Below are positions 53,617 to 64,000 of a stretch of 64,000 nucleotides of DNA, in pieces (position 1 is the stretch's first letter; each line of letters begins with the position of its first letter). The stretch lies in the NCBI GenBank assembly GCA_033557465.1, contig CM066033.1, forward strand, positions 230,952,109 to 231,016,108, read 5' to 3'. Source of the stretch: Ichthyophis bannanicus. Its lineage: Eukaryota > Chordata > Amphibia > Gymnophiona > Ichthyophiidae. The translations under genes were made by a program, and so were the position numbers. The notes beneath the pieces were generated by a model. That model made no database searches and had not been told where the DNA came from. It worked only from the letters and a program-made list of their open reading frames with translations.

Positions 53617-56600
53617 GTAAGTACTTCATATGTTACCACATACATTTGTTTAGATATGTGTGTACTACTACTACTAGTGAACATTTGTATCCCAATGGTA
53701 GTAAGCTGCAACACTGCACTGACATGTAACAGACACTGCCTGGCCATCCCAGCTGACAATCTAGACATGAGTGAAACGCAGAAGATGTGAGCAGGGTACA
53801 ACAGTGGGTGGTGGTGGATTATGTGTGTCGGGAGTAGTAAGCTTGTGGGAGGTGTTAAGCTGTCATACCTGATTTGTGGCTGGTTGGGATAGGGGCTGCT
53901 GTACAGACACAGGTAGTGAGTTTGCGGCTTAGGGTGCAGCAAGGTGAAAGGCGTGTGGTATGGGGTATACAGTAGGAGAGCAGACCACAGATGGGACCAG
54001 TTGCCAGGATGTGTGTGTTTCACAGTTTTTAGTTTGAGCTGATTGATTGGTTGTTATGCTCTGATGAACAGGGACTGTGTGTTATTTGTTTCTGTATATT
54101 GCTACATGTGATACGTAGCACTATATACATGCTGAGTAGTAGTTGGATTACTGGTATTTGAGATCAGTAGGGGAAGTTACTGCAACACCACAGTGTGCCT
54201 GTATGTATAGGTCAGCACGTAGCCTTGACATGGATGTGGAAACGGACAGGGATCCTGTGAGGTGTCCTGACAGGGGGAGTATTAGTGCCATTATGTTTGT
54301 GGCTGTAGAAATGCCAGGCAGTGCAGTGTTGCATATTTTCAGGCAAACAGAGATGATTCAAGGCCAGATCAGCAAGGTGTAGGTTACAGTAGGCAAACCA
54401 GGAGCTGATTAAGGGGGGAGGGATTTGGGTTTTAGTTGTGCTTTCAGGGAGGACTGGGGAGATCTAGCTGATGACAACTAGACATAAACCACAAGCCTCA
54501 ACTACATGCTGGGTATGTGTGTAGAGGAGGAGAGTGCAGTCCACAACAACACCTACATTGCGGACCCTAGAGAGAGGAAGTTTCGGCCACACACACAAAG
54601 ACGCTCCGATGGGAGTGGAGGGTTTAGGTGCACATATAGGATATCCATGCTTTGCAATTATCAATTTCACACAGTGGGATGACATGCAGCCATCACTGTC
54701 AGGTAGAAACTGGACATCAGGGTGTGGTTTGGCAGACATAACTCAGGCGTGGAGAGATATATTAGCAACACATAGGCACACAGCTGTTAATGTAAGTCAA
54801 GGTATGAGATATACAGACCAGGAAAATGTATATGGACAGAGGATAAGGATGGAGCCCCTGCATATTTCCCTGTGTTACAGGAACTAACAGTGGTGTAGCA
54901 GACAACATTGAGACACCAGATCACACACTGAAGGGGCATTGGGAGCGATATTGGGGACACAGGATAGTACTGCATGCTTAGAGCCAAGCAGAGACACGTT
55001 AGCGAGGAGCTAATTCTGTTCCACAGTTTTTACAGCAACAGAGAGGTGAGGAAGGGGACAGACAGAGTACGGACCCTTGTTGTTTGCCACACACACTTCA
55101 ATGATAACTTTATCATCAAAAAAATCTGTACAGTGTGATGGGGAACAGTCAGTCTGTTAGGGATCTTGGGGGTTCTGCGAGCTGAGGACGTGATGGTGCA
55201 GTGTGTGTTGCACAGCTCCAACATGACATATCTATGTTTCTCTTGTGTTTCTCAATCCACAGGACATACTTGGTGACCCTCCTGGTGCTGTGTTGCATTG
55301 GCAGGTGACTGTACATCATCCAACATGCAGTGGTCTGAGGTAGGTGGACCTACAGCTACTTTGTCTGTGACGACAGTCACGGGGAGCACATGTCTGCAGT
55401 GATCTGTCATATTATACATATGTTGTGGTTCACCTCTTTTTCATGGACCCCTATACCCCAAATGTTTCTGTTGGTACACATATCCACCTGTGTTCCTGGC
55501 CAGTTTGTCTTCTCCAACAGTCTCTGGGACACATCCAACAGAGCTGCGTGTGTGTGCAGGTCCTAGGTGTTTGGGTGGTGGAATGCACATACACCCTTCC
55601 CTAACATTGTAGCATCAGCCAACGGCAGGGTATCATTGCATTTAACAGACCTTTATCTCCACTAATCTCCAATTGTGCACATACAGGCCATATGCTACTG
55701 CTGCCATGCTCACCTTAGCATACTGTGTGGGTGGGTGCTTTTGGGTTGGCTGTATGATGATACAGTGTGCAGGCATTTTGCATTATCATGTGGTATGAGG
55801 GGTCTGTACACCTGGGGAGCGGTGGTGACTGTGCTATCTCTACCTTACTGCTATTTACCTTGTGGATATTGTGGACATGTGTTGTGTGTTGTGGGCTGAC
55901 CTATCTCTTGTGTGCTGACAGACCACTGTGCAACAGCATTTATGTATCACAGATATCGCCATAATGTGGACATGCATCAACAGTGACTGGACATGGGGAA
56001 ATGGTGACTCTACACATTTCAGTGACATCTTCTTCCTTGACTGTGACGTGTTATGGCCTTTGAGAGCCTCAGGGGATCCCAAACATACACTTGCTGCAAA
56101 CACACGGTAGGTTGCACCTTTGGTCTTTTGTGAATGACATCAGCCTTTACATGTTAATGATTTACTGTTTGTCTCATAGACATTTCCTGTTGGGTCTGTG
56201 TACACAAACGCTGATGCACATGGGGTGGAGCTGTGAAACGCCTGTGTAACATGGGTATGGACATGACCATATCCATGTGACACCCTCGTTTGCGGTTCCA
56301 ATTCAATATGTCCACAACATGCAGGGTGTTCTGTGTTTGTGATCATGTTATGTTTGCCTGTGTGACGTTTCCTTACGTACATAGTGATGTTTTACTCTCT
56401 GCAATTTGGGCTGATGTTGCAAGCAGCATACCACTACATTGTTTGCTCTTGCTCTTTGTGTACTGGAGGATACAACAACACCATGGAACTATCCCTGGGA
56501 AATGGTGCCATAGGATGTTTGACCTCTGCGAGTGGGACACATGCCTAGGATGGACAGTATTATTGTTGGACTGTTACTTTGGGCATGACAGGCCTGTCCA

Positions 56601-59500
56601 ACACACCGTTGCTGCTGTGCTCTGGCTGGGTGTCGTGTTCATCGCAGGAGACACACATGACCTTTCCAGTACTGTGGCATATTGGGATGTCACACTTGAC
56701 TATGCATGCCCAGGGTTTCAAGGACAGTCGTAACATGACTAGTTGGATTGCAGACACCCTTTGCACTTTGGACACTGCATACTGGTCCCCACATGTGCAG
56801 CAGGGACTAACATTGTCACTGTATGTTGTACATCCTTCTGACATTGTGTTGTTGTGTTTTGCCCATGTGTGTGACATGGAACGCAAGATACGCTCATCTG
56901 TTTGGTATGACACGAGCATACAGCCATGCGTGTGGCACAGAGGGAACACTGGAGAGGTCCTCTTGTCCATGTCCACCTAGCCTCCACTTGGACATGACAC
57001 AGTATTTGCCACGACACCACTTTACTGCACACCAGCATCTTGGATTGCTGTTTGCAATCACCAAGGGTGTTACAGTGCATGTGTGGCATTATCGTATCAT
57101 GTTTCAACGTACACGGTGCATGTGACTGACTATGTTGGTGCAACACAGCAGGTGGCAATATGGCTTCTGTGTGGGTTACTGTAACATGTTTTACCTTTCT
57201 TTCCATCTCAATATACAGGTTATTGTGTCTGTTTACTGTACAGACGTGACGCTCTGCATTGATTTACAAACCTAGCATTGCATGTCTGTACAGTCTTATT
57301 TATCCCCTGAGGTAATGACACTCACATTGCCCCATCATATTTGGAGTGTGGCAGTGTGAGTGTCCATTTTCTTCCTTCATTAGTGCATTCCATGTACCGT
57401 GATATATGTGTAAGGACACTGTATCCACACCAACCAGTGCAGGGGGACCTTCTGCATAGTGTCATCTCTGCATGTTTCTGCAGATGGTTTCCTTTGAATT
57501 CTCTGTGTTCATGTGCCTCTGCTACCTGTTAGCATATCCTTAATGTGCATTTGACGATTGTTTAGGGTTACATTGTTGCAGCTATATCAGGTATTATGTG
57601 ACAGCTGTAACATAAATTTCGATATGTGTGTTTAAACTTTCAAACTTTTAACAACATATGCTTTTTCATTTGTGTGCCTCCAGTGTTGGCAGAAAGATAT
57701 GTTTTAAGGAACAGATCATAATTGATGTGTGTTGGGCCCTCATCATGCACCGCCTACTGTCTACATGCACACATATGTAACTAACACATTTGGGGCATGC
57801 AGCAGCATGTTGTGGGTGGGGGCCTAATGCATACTCCATACCATGCACCTGATGCACATTATCTCTCCTGCCCATCATTTGTAGACTGGCCAGTGACTTT
57901 CTGTAAGATGTGGGTTGCTGCCCTGCAAATTGTGTTTTCCGTTTTTCACCTGAGATCCACTCACCTTGATATTATGATGGCGGTATCTACACTATCTGTG
58001 ATGATTAGCCAAAATAAAAATATGTGTTTGACGTACATTTGTCTCTGCTGCTGCTTGATCACACTGACACTTGTATTTAATGATTTCCTGGTCATGTACA
58101 TGGGCCACCTGTGCTCACATCCTTGTACGGTGCCAGCTGTCTATCTGCCAGCCATTTGCCACATCACTGGGTGTTACAGGTTCCCATACACACCTTCCCT
58201 TTGAGGTACTATTTTTGCATTGTACTCATTGTGGTTGTTTGGGATAGTGGTTACAGACATGTGTTGTAACACCATAGGTTGCAGGTTTGATCCCCACATG
58301 GGGTTTACTTTTTTTTTTCTGTTGTGCTAACATGACCATTAGGTACCTGCAGGTTCATCACCTATGCACACACCCTTCCATCTCTTCACTGTACACCAAA
58401 GTGTGCCCTCTGTGCTGCCTATCCATCACATATTAGCTGTTACATATGTCTCTTTCTTTATAGTGCTTACATGGCAGTCTGCTTGGGGGATTGGCATTGC
58501 TGCAGTTCAGCTGGTCTGTGGCACACCTGTTTGCAGGTTCAATTCTCTCCTGTTCTGTTCCAAATTTTGCCCTGCTCCACAGGGCATCCCCTGCCTCCCT
58601 TTGGGTTTAGGTTCTTTCCTCTTTTGCATGCTGTATCCACTGCATAACATTTCATAGTGTGTGTGCATGTAGTTATATGTGCCTCTGGTCGCAATTACAG
58701 ACTGTGATCTGATCTGTACACACCAGATCTGCATGTGCATTTCATCATGGTTACTGTTGGAGGTTTGCCTATCCTGGCAGCCAGCAGGCTTCTTGTGTGA
58801 TGCCCTGCAGTATTCTTGTATGCAATCTTTGCTAATGAGCTCATGTTGGTGGTGTGGCCTACAGGTTTGTGCATTGACATTTGTGCTAATGGTCATAGGT
58901 TTGATTCCTCTCTGTTCTCTTTCATTTGTATACCTGTCCTGCACAGCTACTTTTCATTCCTGTGACAGTCATATCTGTGCAGATCTGTGCTGTTAGCACA
59001 TTGTACCCTTATCACAGTTGTCAACCATCCTTCTGTCCATCTATGTGTGTCTGCCAGCTGTGTGCCGTCCTACCCTGATGTGCATGCTGCTACCCCACGT
59101 CCTGCACTGCTACACATTTCTGCATTGCAGCTCTCCCTGGTTGCCTCTCCTGTGTGTGCTCTGCATGGCACTGCTACTCCGCTGTCCTCCTGTCATTACG
59201 CCTATCCTGCAACTTCTACCTCCTCTGATGGACACGCCTTCCCATCCTCTGCCACACACTGTCATTATTGCATGGTACATTACCATCACCCTGTGCATCA
59301 CTACAGCTGCCCCCGAATATGTTTGTCCATTTTTCCAGCTGCCACATGGGCTGGACACAGATTTGTCTGGTCCATAAGTTCAGATCTACTTCCTTCCATT
59401 ACTTGTGCATTGTCTTTCCTTGTTGCTCTGTTCAGTGTTAGGGTTACATCTGTGTTTGGCCCATACCTCTCTTGCTTTTCAACTTGGGGGACCTTACTAC
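53617..59500. other. Right noncoding part of element B
   Basis: No coding motif in 5.9 kb. The sequence is strikingly rich in TG and CA steps with few CpGs, and many short ORFs on both strands are by-products. tRNA-like (Pol III box) blocks occur at 58240-58300 (GGGATAGTGGTTACAG; GGTTTGATCCC), 58500-58545 (GTTCAGCTGGTCTG; GGTTCAATTCT) and 58855-58912 (GGTTTGATTCC). The right terminus shared with element A begins at about 59500. Confidence 0.55.
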
Positions 59501-59794
59501 CCTTGGCCAATATTTTTGGGGTCACCTATACATCCTTGTGGCATCTTAAGCCACACCTTAGATTCAGGCAGCTTATGGGGTGCCTACTATGGTGCCTTGG
59601 GAGTTGGCAACCTTTTGACATGGCTTCTAGGGCACATTATAACCCACCTTGGCTGACGTGGTGGTTTAGGATGTGCCTTTTGGTGCACCCATTATGGCAC
59701 TGGGGTGCAGGTATTTTTAGCTGGCAGCACAGATTGTTGTACTGTTGCAAGCAGGAAAGGGAATTGTCTCGGCCAACCTTATTGATTAGGCCCA

Positions 59795-60076
59795 CTGGGG
59801 GATCAAACTGATGACCCCTGTTTCAGCAGGCATTGTAATAACCAGTGTGCTACACCTCTATTGCTGTGATTGCAGGTCAGCACATGAAGTTAAGGTTAAC
59901 ACGCGGTAACGTGCGCGGCTCCCTCTATCACATGATAATGTGCGCGGTGCACTTTATCGCGCGATAACCCGTGATTGCTACCTTAAGACCGAAACGCCCA
60001 CTCCTTTTATGGCATTCTTCACATTATCGCTGGAGCTAACGCCAGGAACATTAAGACAGTTTAGTAAACATACCCC
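59795..60076. repeat. Right terminus of element B
   Basis: A reversed tRNA-like block (GGATCAAACTGATGACCCC, 59801-59820) with counterparts in element A (28205, 28395). It is followed by subterminal CATGATAATGTGCGCGG and TTTATCGCGCGATAA motifs, the CGAAACGCCCACTCC block shared with A, and the 17-bp TIR at 60060-60076. Confidence 0.75.
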
Positions 60077-60240
60077 TAGATTTTGATTTCCACTAGCACC
60101 CCTTGTGGCCATAGACCAATCACTTAACCCTCCATTTCTTCCAAAGAAAGGCCTGGCAATCTACTTCAGGTCACGCTGCCAAGAAAACCCAGGCGCTGCT
60201 GGGTTGCCAGGGGTCAGCACTGACTTGAAGGCACACATTG
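60077..60240 (+). mobile_element. SINE body and tail, right half, cut by element B
   Basis: TAGATTTTGATTTCC (B-box region) runs on through CACTAGCACCCCTTGTGGCC, AGGCCTGGCAATCTACTTC and GGGTTGCCAGGGGTCAGCAC to TTGAAGGCACA. Together with 35426-35477 it makes one complete SINE in the plus direction. It sits in the CR1 that resumes at about 60252. Confidence 0.88.
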
Positions 60241-60251
60241 TACTTTTTTGT

Positions 60252-61310
60252 AAAGTGGTCAAACAAGTAGAAAAGGTTACAGCAAAATCCAGAAGGATGC
60301 CGCTCGAGTGCCTAGGGAGAGGAATGGACAGCAGGAAAAAGGAGGTGATAGTGCCTCTGCGTAAGTCTCTATTGAGAACTCATTCTGAGTAAATGCAATG
60401 TGTGCCATTGAGTTAATGCTGACTCCTGGCAACCCTGCAGCCCTTTGGCTGTCTTGGAAAGGTGTGACTAGAAGTAGATTGCCAGGTCTTTTTTCTGAGG
60501 CAATAGAGGACAAAATGATTTGTCCAAGTTCTGTTGCAAATGCAATGTGTGCCTTTGAGTCAATGCTGACTCAGAAGCTCCTGGGTTTTCTTGGTAGCAT
60601 GTCTAGAAGCAGATTGCCAGGTCTTTCTTCTGAGGTAATGGAGGGTTAAATGACCTGCCCAAGGGCACAAGAGGTGCTAGTGGGAATTGGACCCTGGTTG
60701 CTTGGTTATCAAGCCAGTGCTCTAACCACTAGGCTTCTCCCCCAAGTTGTGTTAGTGGGAGTTAAACCCTGGTCTCTTGGTTACCAGATCACTGCTCTAA
60801 CCACTACATTACTCCTGAGACCACAGCTTCCAAAGGATGTAAACAGGATGGAGTTGATGCAGAGTGCAGTTAATGGTTGGTAGCCTTTGTCATAAATCAC
60901 ATGGGGATAGACTTAAAAGACCTCACTATTCATACTTTGGTGGAAAAGCAGAAGAGGAGAGATATGATAGAGATATTTAAATGCCTCCATTGTAGAAATG
61001 CACAGGAGATGGGTCTCTTTCAATTGAAAAGAAGCTCTGGAATGAGGGGTCAAATGATGAAGGTGAAAGGGGATAGATTCAGGAGTAATCTGAGAAAATA
61101 TTTCTTTATGGAAAGGGGTGGTGAATGCGTGGAACAGCCTCCCAGTGGAGGTGGAGGAGAAGAGAACTGTATCTGAATTCAAGACAGTATGGGACAAGTA
61201 CAGAGGATGTCTGAGGGAGAGGAAGAGATTGTAGATGTTAATCATTTTTATATATGAGTAAACTGGATAGACCATATGGTCTTTATATGGCATCATTGTT
61301 CTTTGTTTCT
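60252..61310 (+). pseudogene. CR1 ORF2 3' part, right half, with SINEs inside
   Basis: It resumes the CR1 broken at 35425: KVVKQVEKVTAKSRRM and KKEVIVPLRKSLLRTHSE to 60390, then a SINE cluster, then from about 60830 LPKDVNRMELMQSA, HTLVEKQKRRDMIEIFKCL, and a C-terminal RKYFFMERGG...CVEQPP in two frames. It ends near 61310 with a TTTCTATTTG-type tail. Same subfamily as the copy at 12.9 kb. Confidence 0.85.
60395..60828 (-). mobile_element. Cluster of two or more RTE-tailed SINEs (minus)
   Basis: Two tails (GTGTGCCATTGAGTTAATGC at 60400; GTGTGCCTTTGAGTCAATGC at 60547) and two heads in reverse (AAGCCAGTGCTCTAACCACT near 60711 and GATCACTGCTCTAACCACTA near 60787). This indicates serial or nested insertion of the same SINE family in the CR1. 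Head-tail pairing is not fully resolved by eye. Confidence 0.75.
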
Positions 61311-62060
61311 ATTTGTCTCTGTTTCTCAATAGAAACAGAGTTGCTGCATCAGGTCAGATCAATGTGCTATCAGGTCCGGTATCTCGTTTTTAATATTGGC
61401 TCATCCAGGTCACTAAGGATGTGCAGCTCAAAAATCTTTGTTTTCTTTCTTATATCATTTATGGGATTTTTCATTAAAAATTTATTTTTCTGTTTCAGGG
61501 GCTATATCATCAACCGTGTGCCCTATTGCTTAGTAGTGTACCCTACTGAGCAATAGTAGGATGGTGACACAAATGCTGAAACTTCCCAGTTGCTCGATGA
61601 AGGCTCATGGCTGCCAGTTCCAGAAGGTCCAGTAAGAGCAGCAGGGCATCTGTCTGGTATTAAACTAACAACATTTACATTATTATTATTATTATTAGGA
61701 GGAGGAATAGTGACACTGTATGTTTTATTGCTTTGCTTTGAGTATCTTGTGCTTGTAGATTACCTTTTGAAAACAAACTCACTTTCTGACAATGCGTCAG
61801 CAGATATCTACATGAAAGCTAGCAAAACAGTAACAAAAGTTCAACGTTTTTATTGAAACTGCAATTATTTGCAGCCTCTAGTAATATTTTCTCAGTTTTC
61901 ACCATCATTCCCACCCTTCTTCCCCTAGATGCACTAGACTGGTACTGTAAGATCTTTTGAATGTAAGATAGGAGGAAGTTCAGATTACTTTATTGTTATG
62001 ATAGCTTTTACATGGGTTGCCAAAGTACAACATAAAAGAAATCATTTTAGAAGAGAGAGG
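61311..62060. other. No gene recognised
   Basis: Contains a short (ATT)n run at 61680-61698. ORFs under 100 codons show no motif. I see nothing else. Confidence 0.5.
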
Positions 62061-62067
62061 GCTATTT

Positions 62068-62306
62068 ACAATTATGGCCATGGCACCAAGTGCACTTGAT
62101 CTTGGAAAGTAAGCAGGGTCAAGCCTAGTTAGCACTTGGATGAGAGATGTCCTTGGAATACTGCTGTATGTTTACTACATGGAAGAAGGGCCGGGGAATC
62201 TATTCCCAGTTGCCCCTCATTAAGAAAACTCAGGGAATAATCACAACATGGTCAAGTATCCACAGGGACATCAGCAGTTGATATTAACCCAATGGCACTT
62301 AACAAC
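62068..62306 (+). mobile_element. SINE with 5S rRNA-like head and RTE tail
   Basis: GGCCATGGCACCA, then CTTGATCTTGGAAAGTAAGC, AGGGTCAAGCCTAGTTAGCA and CTTGGATGAGAGATG line up with the 3' two thirds of vertebrate 5S rRNA, including the internal promoter region (AAGCAGGGTC). A stretch after CACC is deleted. The body (GGGCCGGGGAATCTATTC, AAGAAAACTCAGGGA) resembles the tRNA-headed SINE body, and the end AATGGCACTTAACAACA matches the RTE tail. It is too diverged to be a working 5S gene. Confidence 0.82.
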
Positions 62307-62329
62307 AGGGGCATGTACACATGTAAAAG

Positions 62330-62480
62330 GCTAGTTTACTCTTGTAAATGGGCATACAATCATAAGCAGGGATTTTAGGAAAGCCGCTAAATACAGAAGT
62401 GTCCTATCTATAGATTTTCAGTGGCACTTAGCGAGATAGTGCCAGTGAAAACCCCCCTAACCATTGTGGTACTATCCCAA
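62330..62480. repeat. Interspersed repeat remnant
   Basis: TTTTCAGTGGCACTTAGCGA followed by GATAGTGCCAGTGAAAA is an inverted motif. It resembles blocks near 30.85 kb (CAGTGGCACTATCGAGAGAG). Probably the same old element family. Confidence 0.45.
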
Positions 62481-62559
62481 CAGTGACGGGACAGAGTTAG
62501 GGTGGAATGATAAGGAACATGTATAGTAATGATATTCAGGAACAAAAAAAGTGCCCCAC

Positions 62560-62700
62560 CTGCAGAAAAACAGCACACAAAAAAGAAAGCAGGCAACAAG
62601 GAACCCTTGGAAGGAACAAAGTTTATTGAGGGGGTCAGCCCTACACGTGTTTCGGCCACACCGGTCTTCTTCAGGGGACTCTGATCACTAGTAAACATAA
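62560..62700. repeat. 'CACGTGTTTCGGCC' repeat
   Basis: GTTTATTGAGGGGGTCAGCC followed by CTACACGTGTTTCGGCCACA and TCTTCTTCAGGGGACTCTG is a motif I associate with interspersed repeats of amphibian and other vertebrate genomes. Class uncertain. Confidence 0.45.
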
Positions 62701-62942
62701 AAACACAGAAAGCATGTGAAAAATAAATTAATAAACAAGCACTGATGACTTCTGAGTGTACAAAGTTAGATGATATAAAATTGTACATATAAATAATTAA
62801 AAACAACACAATCAAAGTCAATAGAAAATAAGAAATAAAAACATCATCTAATAGATAAATTGATAAAAATAATAAAAAGCATAATAATCAAACATAAAGA
62901 GCATGCTGCATGCAACAGGAAAGGATAAAAGTTAGAGGTAAA

Positions 62943-64000
<1,058 letters not shown>

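Larger units (their letters stand above)
35478..60076. mobile_element. Element B: giant 24.6-kb three-gene PIF/Harbinger
   Basis: The left TIR GGGGTATGTTTACTAAA starts at 35478 and its complement ends at 60076. TAG is duplicated at 35475-35477 and 60077-60079. Flanks outside the TIRs are the two halves of one SINE, itself in one CR1, so the whole span was inserted as a unit. Contents from left: a region shared with element A (35.5-38.9 kb), an L2 tail, Myb-like A (plus), a tandem array with an RTE insertion in its intron, Myb-like B (minus), a palindromic divergent promoter, the DDE transposase (plus), 6 kb without recognised genes, and the right end shared with A. Most Harbingers I know of are a few kb with one Myb-like and one nuclease gene. 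Confidence 0.93.

Noticed and set aside
59018..59811. ORFs of 119 and 274 codons near the right end of element B
   Set aside because: Neither has a recognisable domain. They overlap in different frames in TG/CA-rich DNA and include a tRNA-like block.
35478..60076. Two unrelated Harbingers each missing one end, giving TIRs 24.6 kb apart by accident
   Set aside because: Both flanks are halves of the same SINE in the same CR1, with the same TAG at each junction, so a single insertion explains them.
62068..62175. Functional 5S rRNA gene
   Set aside because: It lacks part of the gene, carries many substitutions and is fused to a SINE body and RTE tail.

Overview
The window is transposon-dense vertebrate nuclear DNA. 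I recognise no host gene, no functional RNA gene and no CRISPR array. The mix of families (CR1 LINEs whose ORF1 carries an esterase domain, L2-like, L1/Tx1-like and RTE LINEs, RTE-tailed SINEs with tRNA-like or 5S-like heads, PIF/Harbinger and hAT DNA transposons) suggests a large-genome amphibian, perhaps a caecilian. That assignment is inference from repeat style, not from a host marker.

Layout. 1-2.9 kb: two L1 fragments lying tail to tail. 5.35-6.85 kb: a degenerate DNA-transposon-like unit encoding a widespread but uncharacterised animal protein family. 6.86-10.56 kb: a nearly full-length L2-like LINE (minus). 10.69-15.08 kb: a CR1 LINE (minus) with ORF1 and most of ORF2, interrupted by the 3' end of another CR1 (plus). 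15.4-22.0 kb: an old, decayed PIF/Harbinger gene set (transposase, Myb-like A, Myb-like B), itself hit by SINEs and a hAT element with a perfect 8-bp target duplication. 24.04-28.67 kb (element A): a 4.6-kb gene-less Harbinger with TTA duplications. 28.7-35.4 kb: a Harbinger-like MITE, CR1 and L2 3' fragments, an ORF1-only L1 and a SINE. 35.48-60.08 kb (element B): a giant 24.6-kb Harbinger with TAG duplications. 60.1-64 kb: the far halves of the SINE and CR1 split by B, a SINE cluster, a 5S-headed SINE, and microsatellites.

Element B is the main discovery. Its two ends share the TIR GGGGTATGTTTACTAAA. Its left and right flanks are the two halves of one SINE, which itself sits in one CR1, so all 24.6 kb moved as one unit. 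It carries three genes: a Myb/SANT-like protein A (plus, 3 exons), a different Myb/SANT-like protein B (minus, 4 exons, one nonsense mutation) and a DDE transposase (plus, 2 exons). Myb-B and the transposase are divergent and their 5' regions form a large inverted repeat, so both genes seem to use copies of the same promoter. The usual Harbinger system has one Myb-like partner and one nuclease that act together in binding ends and cutting; here there are two different Myb partners. Element A is a deletion derivative of the same family but carries a different subterminal palindrome set at both ends.

Exon borders were set by eye from splice consensus and frame. Family names rest on recognised motifs, not on database searches.
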